Source: Bradyrhizobium sp. SZCCT0153 (GTDB lineage Bacteria; Pseudomonadota; Alphaproteobacteria; Rhizobiales; Xanthobacteraceae). From it: a stretch of 36,105 bases of DNA. The position numbers were made by a program, and so were the translations under genes. The notes beneath the pieces were generated by a model, which saw only the letters and a program-made list of their open reading frames with translations, was not told the DNA's origin and searched no databases. Numbering within the stretch: the stretch's first letter is position 1; the number at the start of each line of letters is the position of its first letter. Below are positions 14,844 through 22,285 of this stretch, piece by piece. The stretch lies in the NCBI RefSeq assembly GCF_018129995.1, contig NZ_JAFCKS010000017.1:1-36105 (forward strand). Reading direction: 5' to 3'.

Positions 14844-15077
14844 TCAGTCGCAACTGCTACAGCCGGCGGTGGGGGCAGGGCCAAGAACGGGAAGCGAGCG
14901 CTCCTCATCGGAGTAGTTGCAGCTACCGCAATCAGTCACAGGCGCCGCGCCGATGATCGGTGGCGGCGCATCATCTGTGTAGCTGCAGCTGCCGCAGTCG
15001 GCGAAGCACGGGCTCGAAAAGAAGGCCCCGCTGGCGATCACGATTGACGCAAATAATGTGGCGAACTTGACGGTCAT
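14844..15077 (-). CDS. Secreted small Cys-rich protein with CGSC repeats
   Basis: A 77-residue protein. Residues 1-26 form a signal peptide (KFATLFASIVIASGAFF, cleavage near CFA). The mature part has three C-x-S-C units (CGSCSYTDD, CGSCNYSDE, CSSC) separated by Pro-rich linkers such as PPPIIGAAP. Paired cysteines in the periplasm may form disulfides or bind metal, which is inference. The start ATG at 15077 has GGGAGG upstream. A second, frameshifted copy lies immediately downstream at 14561-14795. I do not recognise a named family. Confidence 0.75.
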   Translation of the reverse strand: MTVKFATLFASIVIASGAFFSSPCFADCGSCSYTDDAPPPIIGAAPVTDCGSCNYSDEERSLPVLGPAPTAGCSSCD

Positions 15078-15182
15078 GTTGGTCCTCCCTGTCAGACGTT
15101 ATCCAGCGTCGGGACGAGGATTACCGCTGAGGAGCTAAGCGTTCTGTGATTTTTCGCACTTTCGCTGGCCCGACCTCCGGAC

Positions 15183-15488
15183 TTGAACTGGCCTGGTCTT
15201 TATTGGCGCCTACAGAATGAGATGACCACTCCAGGTCTCCGGTTCGAGACGGTAGAGCCATTGAAACTGGTCGCAGTCGCGGTTGCCGGCGAAGGTCACT
15301 GGATCGCGGGCACGGTCATGATCGCGGCGTGCTATCTGCTCAGCCTCGTTCTGGTCGAACGGCTCTTCGTCATAGTCAAGCCGAAGCTGCTGACCATTCC
15401 GTGGTTCGCGACGCTTTGGGCGACGGTCCTCGCTGTGCGCGCATGGATCGCCTCGTCGTTCCGACGGCTTCGTGAAGGGACGAGTTGA
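15183..15488 (+). CDS. Small membrane protein, possibly N-terminally truncated
   Basis: A 101-residue frame from a TTG at 15183. It reads WPGLYWRLQNEMTTPGLRFE, then a segment AVAVAGEGHWIAGTVMIAAC leading into a membrane helix YLLSLVLVERLFVIVKPKLL. This resembles a conserved Bradyrhizobium membrane protein as I recall it, in which more N-terminal sequence usually precedes WRLxxEMTxPGLRFE. No ribosome-binding site is seen before the TTG and an in-frame stop lies at 15147. So either the start is the ATG at 15222 or the front was lost. The function is unknown. Confidence 0.6.
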   Translation: MNWPGLYWRLQNEMTTPGLRFETVEPLKLVAVAVAGEGHWIAGTVMIAACYLLSLVLVERLFVIVKPKLLTIPWFATLWATVLAVRAWIASSFRRLREGTS

Positions 15489-15500
15489 GTCGCGGCTTCG

Positions 15501-16121
15501 TCAGCTCAGGTCGATCTCGACCGCAATCCGGACGAGGTCCGAGTGGCTCTTGGCGCCCAGCTTGGTCTTGAGCGCCGAGGTGATGTTTGCGACCGTCTTG
15601 TAGGAGATCCCGAGTTCGGCTGCGACTTCCGATATCCGGTCGCCCCGCCCCAACAGCCGCAATATTTCGAGCTCGCGTGCGCTCATCTGGGTCAAGGGGC
15701 TGGCCTTGATCGCCGCGCCCGCGAAGGTCGTCGCTTCGGCGAGGCGTGGCGAGACGAAGCGCTCACCCGCCGCGACCTTCCGGATCGCCTTTGCCAGGAT
15801 CCTGGGATCATCGCTCTTTGACACGTATCCTTGGATGCCCATTTCGACGGCGCGCGCCACGAAGGCCGGATCGTCGCTCACGCTAAGCATAACAATCCGT
15901 GCGGCCGGGTCGTCCTTGCGGATCCGGCGCGTCAGTTCGAAACCCGTCAGGTCGGGGAGCCTGACGTCCACAACGGTCACGTCGGGGTGCTTGTGAAGGT
16001 AAGCGCGATGGCCCGCCTTCGCATCCGAGGCCTCGTCGATCTCGACGGAGGGGTCGGATGCGAACAGGGCGCGGCACCCCGATACGATCACAGGATGGTC
16101 GTCGACGATCAGCACCCGCAT
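15501..16121 (-). CDS. NarL/FixJ-type response regulator (receiver plus LuxR helix-turn-helix)
   Basis: A 206-residue transcription factor of standard length. The receiver (1-120) has VDDHP, the phospho-acceptor Asp52 in TVVDVRLPDLTG, Ser in VMLSVSD and Lys in YVSKSDD. The LuxR-type DNA-binding domain (about 142-205) has LTQMSARELEILRLLGRGD and the recognition part SYKTVANITSALKTKLGAKS. It probably controls transcription in reply to a sensor kinase that is not adjacent. A fragment of a HWE kinase at 17060-17190 lies about 1 kb away and might once have been related. The ATG at 16121 has AAGGAA upstream. Confidence 0.93.
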   Translation of the reverse strand: MRVLIVDDHPVIVSGCRALFASDPSVEIDEASDAKAGHRAYLHKHPDVTVVDVRLPDLTGFELTRRIRKDDPAARIVMLSVSDDPAFVARAVEMGIQGYVSKSDDPRILAKAIRKVAAGERFVSPRLAEATTFAGAAIKASPLTQMSARELEILRLLGRGDRISEVAAELGISYKTVANITSALKTKLGAKSHSDLVRIAVEIDLS

Positions 16122-16461
16122 GATCGACTTTCCTTACTCTTCACCTGAGTTTCCTCGATTTGTACGACAGGAACGTCGCGTGGGCGTACATGGTTCGAAA
16201 TCGACCGATAAAAGGACGGCGCCAGATCGAAGCGACACCGTCTTGCAAGCTCCGAATTTCTTCCTTCCGGGAGAGAGCGACCGTCGTGGCGGAGTCGAGC
16301 TTTCGCGCGATAACGGACGCACGTACGAGCGTTGCTATCTTCCGTCTCGAGCCAGCAGATCGAAAGATCCTAAACGGGAGCAGAACCGGCGGTTCATGCA
16401 GCGTTCAACGCGCACGGCCTAAGCAAACCGCGCCACCGGGGACAAGTGCGCGAGGTGGAAC
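16122..16461. other. Divergent intergenic region, nothing certain
   Basis: About 340 bases between the LuxR-type regulator and the NTF2-like gene. A plus-strand frame covers it but resembles nothing and continues out of frame into the next gene. A GGAAC-N17-GGTT at 16170-16195 lies too far from a gene to be convincing. Confidence 0.4.
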
Positions 16462-16824
16462 ATGTCTGGTTCGGGTGAGTTCGATTCCATCGGGATCGTA
16501 ATCGATTGGCTTGATGCATGCCGCCAGCGACGCCTGGCGGATCTTTTGGAACTCTACGCCGATCGGGCGACGCTCGATTGCTGCGACGGCGGACGTTTCG
16601 TTGGCCGAAGCGGCCTGCTTCGCTATTGGCCCGGCAAGCTGCAGGCCGCGACGCCCTCGGCCTTCGAGCTCCACGAGGTGCTTCCCGAGGGTGATTGCGT
16701 CATCCTGGACTACGGGAATTACGACGGCACCAGCGTGCGGACAAAATTCTGGTTCGACGATGTCGGACGGATCAGCAGGACGCGCTGCATGCCCCTTGGC
16801 GGCCTTGGCTCCAGGGCTGCGTAG
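16462..16824 (+). CDS. NTF2-like (SnoaL-type) protein
   Basis: A 120-residue soluble protein. VIDWLDACRQRRLADLLELY, followed by ADRATLDC and later GRSGLLRYW, is the opening helix and strand pattern of the NTF2-like/SnoaL fold. That fold binds small hydrophobic ligands or acts as an isomerase or dimerisation module. The conserved ending F-D-D-x-G-x-I appears as FWFDDVGRISRTRCM. No catalytic Asp-His pair is obvious, so no reaction can be named. The ATG at 16462 has GAGGTGG upstream. A strong hairpin follows at 16855-16885. Confidence 0.8.
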   Translation: MSGSGEFDSIGIVIDWLDACRQRRLADLLELYADRATLDCCDGGRFVGRSGLLRYWPGKLQAATPSAFELHEVLPEGDCVILDYGNYDGTSVRTKFWFDDVGRISRTRCMPLGGLGSRAA

Positions 16825-16854
16825 CTGCCGGACGTCTAGGACGCAGGCTACGGA

Positions 16855-16885
16855 GGAGAGGTCGCCGATTTCGGCGAGCCTCTCC
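16855..16885. terminator. Strong hairpin between convergent genes
   Basis: GGAGAGG-T-CGCCGA pairs with CGGCG-A-G-CCTCTCC around an ATTT loop. It lies between the NTF2-like gene (plus) and the 26-residue microprotein (minus), as expected for a bidirectional transcription stop. There is no T-run on either side. Confidence 0.5.
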
Positions 16886-16901
16886 ACCGTCACGGCTGCG
16901 A

Positions 16902-16982
16902 TCAGTGCATGTGACCGATGAGGTAGATGCCGCCGCCGACGAAAAGGACGGCCGGCACGGCCCACAGAATGAGGACGGGCAT
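16902..16982 (-). CDS. 26-residue one-helix membrane microprotein
   Basis: The frame reads MPVLILWAVPAVLFVGGGIY and ends LIGHMH, nearly all one membrane helix. The ribosome-binding site AAGGAGA lies seven bases before the ATG at 16982. Ribosome-binding site, composition and a clean stop support it. The function is unknown; compare the microproteins at 13313 and 33290. Confidence 0.6.
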   Translation of the reverse strand: MPVLILWAVPAVLFVGGGIYLIGHMH

Positions 16983-17059
16983 GTTCGTCTCCTTCAATTG
17001 CTGTGGTTAGTTGGAGGAGCAGACCTTGATGGTCTTCATCCCGGCTTCGGCTTCCGTGC

Positions 17060-17190
17060 GGGTCTTGCGCCAGCGCCTGAACGGTAGCGAGGCTGTTCTT
17101 GATCCGATGCTCGAGTTCCCGGACAAGAAGAGACAGTCGCTGCTCGGTCGCGGACCGTCTCGCGAGCTCGTCGCCGCTGGCGACCACCGC
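17060..17190 (-). pseudogene. Fragment of a HWE-type histidine kinase
   Basis: On the minus strand the frame reads RRSATEQRLSLLVRELEHRI then KNSLATVQALAQ. ELEHRIKNSLATVQALA is the phospho-acceptor box of HWE kinases with its His. Nothing of the sensor part or the ATPase domain remains in any frame. After ALAQ another frame gives a short tail ending at a stop at 17007. This is a relic of about 40 codons. Confidence 0.7.
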
Positions 17191-17427
17191 GGTCTACCCG
17201 CCCCCCTTGCGACCTACAGTGAAGTCGTGTCGGCAAATCACGTCGAGAACGTCCCGAGGTCAGCAACCGTCAAAGCAGTGCTACACATCGAGGTTGCGCC
17301 GCGCAGCGGCCGCGAAGCGAACGTCTTCGGCGCAATAAGCCGATCAATCTCGCCCCGTTTCCAGCCGATCCGGGCCGCAACCTTGTTCGACTTTGCGCGT
17401 TCGCTTGGACGAAACCTGGAGGGGCCC
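17191..17427. other. Intergenic stretch
   Basis: No coding signal beyond the kinase relic. The end of it contains the ribosome-binding site of the gene at 17428. No GGAAC element lies at a useful distance. Confidence 0.35.
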
Positions 17428-17859
17428 ATGTCAGCCAAGCTGCGATTCTTTCTTGCCGGCGCGGCAACGGCCATCGCCATCATCGCCGTTGGTTTCGGAG
17501 GCGGCGCGCTGTTCGCAAGTTCGGCATCGAAGCAGGTAAGACCGGCCCGCATCGAACATCAGGCGACCGCGCCCACGCCCGCAGTGCGCGTCGCTCTTCC
17601 CGCAACATCCGAGCCCGTCGCTCCAACGCCGGTCCTCGCGGTCGACCTCTCTCAGGAGAAGGCGCAGCAGACGCAGCTTGCGCCGCAGGCTCAATCGGAA
17701 GCGCAGACGGAGGAACGTCCGAAGACAAGGCGGGAGTTGCGCGAGGAGCGCCGGAAACTGCGAGTGGAGCGCCGCGCGGAGGGGCGGGAGAGGCGACATC
17801 ATCGCAAGGCTTCTCAGCAGCAGGAAGCGAGCCGGAATGGCGAGATCCCGCCTCAGTAG
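17428..17859 (+). CDS. Secreted or membrane-anchored protein with Pro/Gln linker and basic tail
   Basis: A 143-residue protein. Residues 1-32 are a hydrophobic segment (FFLAGAATAIAIIAVGFGGG), either a signal peptide or an anchor. A Pro/Ala/Thr/Gln-rich linker follows (about 33-95) and then a strongly basic, probably helical tail with RRELREERRKLRVERRAEG and RERRHHRK. The tail could bind nucleic acid or anionic surface polymers, which is inference. I chose the ATG at 17428 because GGAGGGG lies seven bases upstream; longer frames run through the intergenic relic. The family is unknown. Confidence 0.7.
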   Translation: MSAKLRFFLAGAATAIAIIAVGFGGGALFASSASKQVRPARIEHQATAPTPAVRVALPATSEPVAPTPVLAVDLSQEKAQQTQLAPQAQSEAQTEERPKTRRELREERRKLRVERRAEGRERRHHRKASQQQEASRNGEIPPQ

Positions 17860-17932
17860 GGACGTCGCCAGCAACCCCGGCCGACAGCTCCAAGGGTTCC
17901 CTCCTGATAAATGCCACTTTTTCCCGATCTCA

Positions 17933-17957
17933 GGAACGATTGTCCGGACGTGCGGTT
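17933..17957 (+). promoter_or_regulatory. EcfG-like promoter (GGAAC-N16-GGTT)
   Basis: GGAAC at 17933-17937 and GGTT at 17954-17957 are 16 bases apart. Transcription would begin near 17964, about 26 bases before the DUF1236 gene's ATG at 17990. Confidence 0.55.
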
Positions 17958-17989
17958 GGTGTGCGCTTTTTTTTTGTTGGAGACACACC

Positions 17990-19049
17990 ATGATCAAACG
18001 CCAGTTGATGACCACGACCGCAGCCATTCTGATTTCGACCGCAGCTTTCGCGCAGAACAATTCGAAGGACGTCCCGAGCGCGAGCCCCTCGGCGCAGCAG
18101 ACCGAAAAATCCACGTCGACACCACCGACATCCAATCCCTCGACCACGACGTCGACGCAGTCGCAGGCCTCGCCTCCGTCCGTCTCGACCCAGATCCCGT
18201 CCGCGTCGACGACTACTCAGGCGCAGCAAAACACCGCCACCGACAGCAGCCGCACCAATCAGAACTCGACGGGCACGAACGGCGTCAGCACCAACACGTC
18301 GACGGGCGCTCAGCAGCCGGCTACGGCCAGCCAGTCAGTCGACCAATCCGGCGCCGTCCACAGGCACAAACCAGGCCCAACAGACGCCGGCCCCGGGCAA
18401 TTCGTCGAACCCCTCCGCGCAGCGGCAGGACACCCAGCAGAATGCGGCCGGGCGAACCGGGTCGGATCGGACCAATGTTTCGATCCAACTCAACGACACG
18501 CAGCGGACCCGCGTCAGCGAATCCGTCTCGCACCTGAACGTGCAGCCTCTCACCAACGTCAATTTCTCGGTGTCGGTGGGTACGGCCATTCCGCGCGACG
18601 TGCGCCTTCAGCCACTTCCCGCCGACGTCATCGAAATCGTTCCGCAGTACAGGGGCTACAACTTCGTCCTGGTCCGCGACGAGATCGTGATCGTCGATCC
18701 CTCGAGCTATCAGATCGTCGCCACCATGCCCTACTCGGGACGATCGACGGCGGCCGCGCCGGCACCACGCGAGCAGCGCAAGGTGACCTTCAGCGACCGC
18801 GATCGTGAGACCGTACGCAAGCACGTGCGGGCGGCGCCGGCCGAACGGCGGACGACGACGACGGGAAGCACGGTGCGGACTGAGATCCGCGGAGGCGAAC
18901 GCGTGCCCGACAGCGTCGAGATCGAAGCCTTCCCGGAGGACGTCTATCGCGATGCCCCGACGCTGCGGGAGTACCGCTACATCCACCGCGACAATCGCAC
19001 CTACATCGTCGAGCCGCAGGAGCGGCGCGTGATCGAAGAAATCGACTAA
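17990..19049 (+). pseudogene. DUF1236 periplasmic protein, frameshifted by a 4-base duplication
   Basis: The ATG at 17990 (GGAGA upstream) begins a signal peptide, RQLMTTTAAILISTAAFAQ, and a long Ser/Thr/Gln/Asn-rich linker. At 18333-18340 the sequence is AGTCAGTC. Removing one AGTC joins ATASQS to TNPAPSTGTNQAQQ in the third frame, which runs without stop through QPLTNVNFSVSVGTAIP and IVPQYRGYNFVLVRDEIVIV (first DUF1236 repeat) and VPDSVEIEAFPEDVYRDAPT to RRVIEEID (second repeat) and the stop at 19049. That restores a normal protein of about 350 residues. As written, the first frame ends in unrelated sequence, and the DUF1236 part would need its own start (GTG at 18540). DUF1236 proteins are periplasmic and of unknown function. 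Confidence 0.85.
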
Positions 19050-19074
19050 CGACAACCGATAGGAGGAGAGAACG

Positions 19075-19386
19075 ATGAAGACCATTCTGCTCGCAGCCGC
19101 CGCCGTGGCATCGCTCGCGACTGCTGCTTCGGCCGCGCCGCTCAACCCCGGCGGGCTGGCCACCGTGGAGAAGGCAAACGTAGAACAGGTTCGCCTGGTC
19201 TGCGACGAATACGGCCGTTGCTTCCGGACGCGCGGTCCCCGCTACGTCCAGCGCTACTACGACGACGACGCCTACGTCGCGCGCCGCAGCTACGGCTACT
19301 ACGGTGGACCGGGCTACTACGACCGCGGCTACGGCTACTCCAGCGGGCCGAGCATCGGCTTCAGCTTCGGCACCCGCGGCTGGTAA
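19075..19386 (+). CDS. Small secreted Tyr/Gly-rich protein
   Basis: A 103-residue protein. The signal peptide is KTILLAAAAVASLATAASAA. The middle has a short segment QVRLVCDEYGRCFRTRGP with two Cys eight residues apart. The C-terminal half is rich in Tyr, Gly and Asp (YYDDDAYVARRSYGYYGG, GYYDRGYGYSSG). Small secreted proteins with CDxxGRC and a Tyr/Gly-rich end are common in Bradyrhizobium by recollection. The function is unknown. The ATG at 19075 has AGGAGGAG upstream; it starts 25 bases after the DUF1236 gene and ends before a terminator, so the two may be co-transcribed. Confidence 0.8.
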   Translation: MKTILLAAAAVASLATAASAAPLNPGGLATVEKANVEQVRLVCDEYGRCFRTRGPRYVQRYYDDDAYVARRSYGYYGGPGYYDRGYGYSSGPSIGFSFGTRGW

Positions 19387-19401
19387 TAAACGAGACCTCG
19401 A

Positions 19402-19440
19402 CGGAGGGGCTGCCGCTCGGGCGGCTCCTCTCGTTTTATC
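19402..19440 (+). terminator. Rho-independent terminator
   Basis: GGAGGGGCTGCCGC and GCGGCTCCTC form an imperfect GC-rich stem around TCGG, followed by TCGTTTTATC. It lies 16 bases after the stop codon of the Tyr/Gly-rich protein gene. Confidence 0.7.
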
Positions 19441-19517
19441 CTACATCGAGGCGCTTAGTAACTTCACATCTTCCACCGCCAAAGCCTCAGCGCTCCGGCC
19501 GTCCCGGCCGATCGCTC

Positions 19518-19682
19518 TTAGCCGGACCGCGTTAGTGCCGCGTGGCGCACATCGTCATCCTTCGCCGCCGGGTTGATCATCGTATAGGCTTCCCGCGCAC
19601 GGGCTGTCGCGGCGCTGCTTCGGCGAGCATCGGCATCGCTACTGGTCTGAGCGAAAATTGCCGCTGTTTCCTGGATTGTCAA
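19518..19682 (-). CDS. Possible 54-residue charged helical protein
   Basis: A short minus-strand frame from a TTG at 19682. It reads LTIQETAAIFAQTSSDADAR, then RSSAATARAREAYTMI and ends DDDVRHAALTRSG. The composition and the even spacing of charged residues look coding, but there is no ribosome-binding site and no family I can name with confidence. It may also be a decayed gene. Listed with low confidence. Confidence 0.3.
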   Translation of the reverse strand: MTIQETAAIFAQTSSDADARRSSAATARAREAYTMINPAAKDDDVRHAALTRSG

Positions 19683-19714
19683 ACGGACTTTGCCCGTGAG
19701 GGCACCGCATGGAA

Positions 19715-19739
19715 GGAACGATTGCCGAAATTTCCCGTT
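19715..19739 (+). promoter_or_regulatory. EcfG-type promoter, exact consensus
   Basis: GGAAC at 19715-19719 and CGTT at 19736-19739 with a 16-base spacer. Transcription would begin near 19746, 35 bases before the ATG at 19781. This decides the start of that gene, because the earlier in-frame ATG at 19709 lies upstream of the promoter. Confidence 0.8.
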
Positions 19740-19780
19740 GTGACGTGGAGTTCGAAGTCGGGCTCGATCAGCGGGGGGTC

Positions 19781-20182
19781 ATGCCGGTCGTCAGATATTT
19801 CGTTTTCGTCGGCAGCGTGCTTTTCGGTCTGCTCTTGGCAGCCGACCGATATCTGCCCGCGCCCGCCGGGCGCTCGTCCGCGATCGACGTAGACCGAAGC
19901 ATCATCCGGATCCGCTCAGCGCGAAACCTCCCTGAAAAGATCGTCTTCGACACGGCGAGCGCGCTCGTGGCGACGGCTTCCGGTCCGGCCGAGGTCGAGC
20001 AGCGTGAAGATCCGCGGCACGCACTCGCGATGATGCCGCGAGATAGTCAGGCCGTGAAACCTGCGACGACCCCAATGGGTCGCGTCGCCGAGCGCCGCGC
20101 TTCCCGTCTGCATCGTGCGTTCCGAAAGCCGGCTGAACCAAGGGTGGCGATGGATCGTCACGAATTATTCGGCGGATGGTAG
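19781..20182 (+). CDS. Membrane-anchored hypothetical protein with proline-poor basic tail
   Basis: A 133-residue protein. An N-terminal membrane anchor MPVVRYFVFVGSVLFGLLLA is followed by the short conserved-looking phrase DRSIIRIRSARNLPEKIVFD, then a low-complexity region and a basic end with RRASRLHRAFRKP. I recall Bradyrhizobium proteins with the same plan: MPVxRYFxFVGGVLLALLF, then IRIxSxxKxPExVVFDT. The function is unknown. It is presumably anchored in the inner membrane with the tail in the periplasm. The ATG at 19781 follows a G-rich ribosome-binding site, and the exact stress promoter just upstream supports this start. Confidence 0.75.
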   Translation: MPVVRYFVFVGSVLFGLLLAADRYLPAPAGRSSAIDVDRSIIRIRSARNLPEKIVFDTASALVATASGPAEVEQREDPRHALAMMPRDSQAVKPATTPMGRVAERRASRLHRAFRKPAEPRVAMDRHELFGGW

Positions 20183-20498
20183 TCCGAAGCAAAGCTCGAT
20201 CATGCAGGCATGCCCGGCCCCGCATCCCGAAGTCGAACCGGGACGACCGCAAACTGCATCAGGATCGCGCTCAGCCGGGGCGGGGCGGCGAACCTAGACC
20301 GGCCAATGGCTCGCCGAAGACATTTTTGGATGCGTCTTCAAAACGTCGCAGCTGTCGCCGTCAGGCGTTTCGGTCAATCGGGAAAAGTAGAAACTTTCGT
20401 GATCAATCCGAGTTGGCGTCGAACGATGTTTCGATGCCCGGGCCGAGGATTTGACGGGGCGTTGGCATAGCCTATTTCGTGCGACCTGCAGGCGAGGA
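20183..20498. other. Intergenic stretch, nothing supported
   Basis: About 315 bases. Frames exist on both strands but none has a ribosome-binding site or resembles a family. I see no repeat or terminator. Confidence 0.4.
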
Positions 20499-20630
20499 AT
20501 GCTGAGGCGGATACACACGCTTGTGCGTCAGATAGCCAACGAGACCGCACGTTCGGGTTGGACGTTGCTTGCTGTGTCGTTTGCGGCCTCCGCAGCTGTC
20601 GTGTCGGGGCTGCGCGCGCTCTTCGGCTGA
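20499..20630 (+). CDS. 43-residue one-helix membrane microprotein
   Basis: The frame reads MLRRIHTLVRQIANETARSG then WTLLAVSFAASAAVVSGLRALFG, split here for length: WTLLAVSFAASAA, VVSGLRALFG. It is a basic amphipathic N-terminal helix followed by one membrane span. GGCGAGG lies directly upstream, with slightly short spacing. The codon pattern is coding-like and the stop is clean. The function is unknown. It ends about 90 bases before the opgG promoter candidate. Confidence 0.5.
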   Translation: MLRRIHTLVRQIANETARSGWTLLAVSFAASAAVVSGLRALFG

Positions 20631-20717
20631 TAAGGACGGCAATTGCGCAGCATTCCCCGTGGCCCCGTGGCTGGCCCATTTCAGCCATTCTGCCGGCCAA
20701 ATCGTGGTCTTCCGCAC

Positions 20718-20742
20718 GGAACTCCAGGGAACAGCGGCAGTT
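20718..20742 (+). promoter_or_regulatory. EcfG-like promoter (GGAAC-N16-AGTT) for opgGH
   Basis: GGAAC at 20718-20722 and AGTT at 20739-20742 are 16 bases apart. Transcription would begin near 20749, about 25 bases before the opgG start. One mismatch from the consensus; the same -10 variant precedes the DUF3618 operon. Confidence 0.5.
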
Positions 20743-20773
20743 GCTCCCTCGCTTCGAAACCGGAGGAGCAAAC

Positions 20774-22285
20774 GTGAATCGCCGACAACTTCTTCGTGGA
20801 TCAGTAGCTGTTTCAGCTGCAGCTGTACTGCCGCGGGCAGCGGACGCTCAGTCCGGAACCGCCCCCACGTTCAGCCCGTCCTATGTGCGCGAGCTTGCTC
20901 GTGCGCTTGCGACCAAGCCATTCGCGGCTCCGGACGAGAAGCTGCCGGATGCACTGAAAAATCTCGACTACGACCAATACCGGTCTATTCGCTTCGCTCC
21001 CGAAAAGGCGCTGTGGCGCGCAGATAAGCTGCCATTCGAAGTTCAATTTTTCCACCGCGGCTTCTTTTACAAGAACAGGGTCGACATCTTTCAGGTGGTG
21101 GACAGGAGCGTCACACCGGTTTCGTACCGGCGCGATGACTTTTCCTTCGGCGAGGGCCTCGGACAATGGCCGGATAAGGACCTTGGATTCGCCGGCTTCC
21201 GCGTGCACGCCCCGATCAACAAACCGGATTATTACGACGAACTTTGCGTATTCCTCGGCGCAAGCTACTTCCGGGCCGTTGCGAAAGGACAGACCTATGG
21301 TCTGTCGGCGCGGGGGCTCGCGATCGATACCGGCGAAAGCAAAGGCGAAGAGTTCCCGGTGTTCAAGGCTTTCTGGCTGGAGAAGCCGGCGCCGAATGCC
21401 TCCTCGATGGTGGTCCACGCGCTGCTCGACAGCAAGAGCGCGGCCGCAAGCTACCGTTTCACCATTCGGCCTGGCCAAACCACGGTTTTCGACGTCGAGA
21501 TGGCGCTCTATCCGCGGGTCGACCTCGAGCACGCCGGGCTCGCGCCGATGACCAGCATGTTCTTCTTCGGTCCGAACGATCGAAAGGATTTCGACGATTT
21601 CCGCCCCGCCGTCCACGATTCGGATGGACTTTCGATCTTCAACGGCAGAGGTGAACAACTCTGGCGACCGCTCAACAATCCGCACGATCTGCAGGTCAGC
21701 AGTTTTGCCGACGTCAATCCGGGCGGCTTCGGCCTCATGCAGCGGGAAAGGAATTATCTCGCTTATCAGGATCTGGAATCCAGTTTCGAAACGCGCCCGA
21801 GCCTCTGGTTCGAACCGATCGGCGATTGGGGCGAAGGGGCGGTCAAGCTGTTCGAGATTCCGACCAAGGAGGAAGTCCACGACAATATCGCCGCACTCTG
21901 GCAGCCGAAGCAGCCCCTGACGGCAAAGAGCGAACACATCTTTACCTATCGATTGCACTGGGGCACGGACGCGCCGAAAGCCGACGCGCTCGCACGATTT
22001 ACCAGAACGGGAATCGGCAGCCGGGGAGACGACAGCAAGCTGTTCGTCCTGGAACTGATGGGCGACCACCTCAAAGGCGTTGATCCCAAAGCCATCAAAG
22101 GGGTGGTGACCGCTGAAAAAGCCGACATCAGCAACATCGTCACGCAACCAAATCCCGTGACCGGCGGATGGCGTCTGAGCTTCCAATGTTCGGTCAAGGG
22201 GCAGGCGTCCATCGAGCTACGTGCCTTCCTGGCGCAGAATGATGCGCCGGTCTCGGAAGTATGGATCTATCGATGGACGCCCTGA
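20774..22285 (+). CDS. opgG: Periplasmic glucan biosynthesis protein OpgG/MdoG
   Basis: A 503-residue protein that opens with a Tat-type signal NRRQLLRGSVAVSAAAVLP, cleaved near AADA. The MdoG beta-sandwich domain follows, with LDYDQYRSIRFAPEKALWR, then FHRGFFYKNRVDIF, APINKPDYYDELCVFLGASY and FNGRGEQLWRPLNNP. The C-terminal Ig-like domain includes EHIFTYRLHWGTDAPK. OpgG acts in the periplasm on the glucan backbone made by OpgH, giving osmoregulated periplasmic glucans. The start is a GTG at 20774 with GGAGGA upstream; an upstream extension in the same frame lacks a signal peptide. It overlaps opgH by 25 bases, so the two are translationally coupled. Confidence 0.95.
   Translation: MNRRQLLRGSVAVSAAAVLPRAADAQSGTAPTFSPSYVRELARALATKPFAAPDEKLPDALKNLDYDQYRSIRFAPEKALWRADKLPFEVQFFHRGFFYKNRVDIFQVVDRSVTPVSYRRDDFSFGEGLGQWPDKDLGFAGFRVHAPINKPDYYDELCVFLGASYFRAVAKGQTYGLSARGLAIDTGESKGEEFPVFKAFWLEKPAPNASSMVVHALLDSKSAAASYRFTIRPGQTTVFDVEMALYPRVDLEHAGLAPMTSMFFFGPNDRKDFDDFRPAVHDSDGLSIFNGRGEQLWRPLNNPHDLQVSSFADVNPGGFGLMQRERNYLAYQDLESSFETRPSLWFEPIGDWGEGAVKLFEIPTKEEVHDNIAALWQPKQPLTAKSEHIFTYRLHWGTDAPKADALARFTRTGIGSRGDDSKLFVLELMGDHLKGVDPKAIKGVVTAEKADISNIVTQPNPVTGGWRLSFQCSVKGQASIELRAFLAQNDAPVSEVWIYRWTP

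Noticed and set aside
16170..16195. GGAAC-N17-GGTT on the plus strand
   Set aside because: The spacing differs from all other sites and the next plus-strand gene is 260 bases away.
17678..18808. One long plus-strand frame of 376 codons
   Set aside because: It joins the tail of the 17428 gene's region (wrong frame) to the first part of the DUF1236 gene and runs on out of frame; it is an artefact of the AGTC duplication.
20813..22186. 457-codon minus-strand frame inside opgG
   Set aside because: An antisense shadow; opgG motifs on the plus strand are unmistakable.
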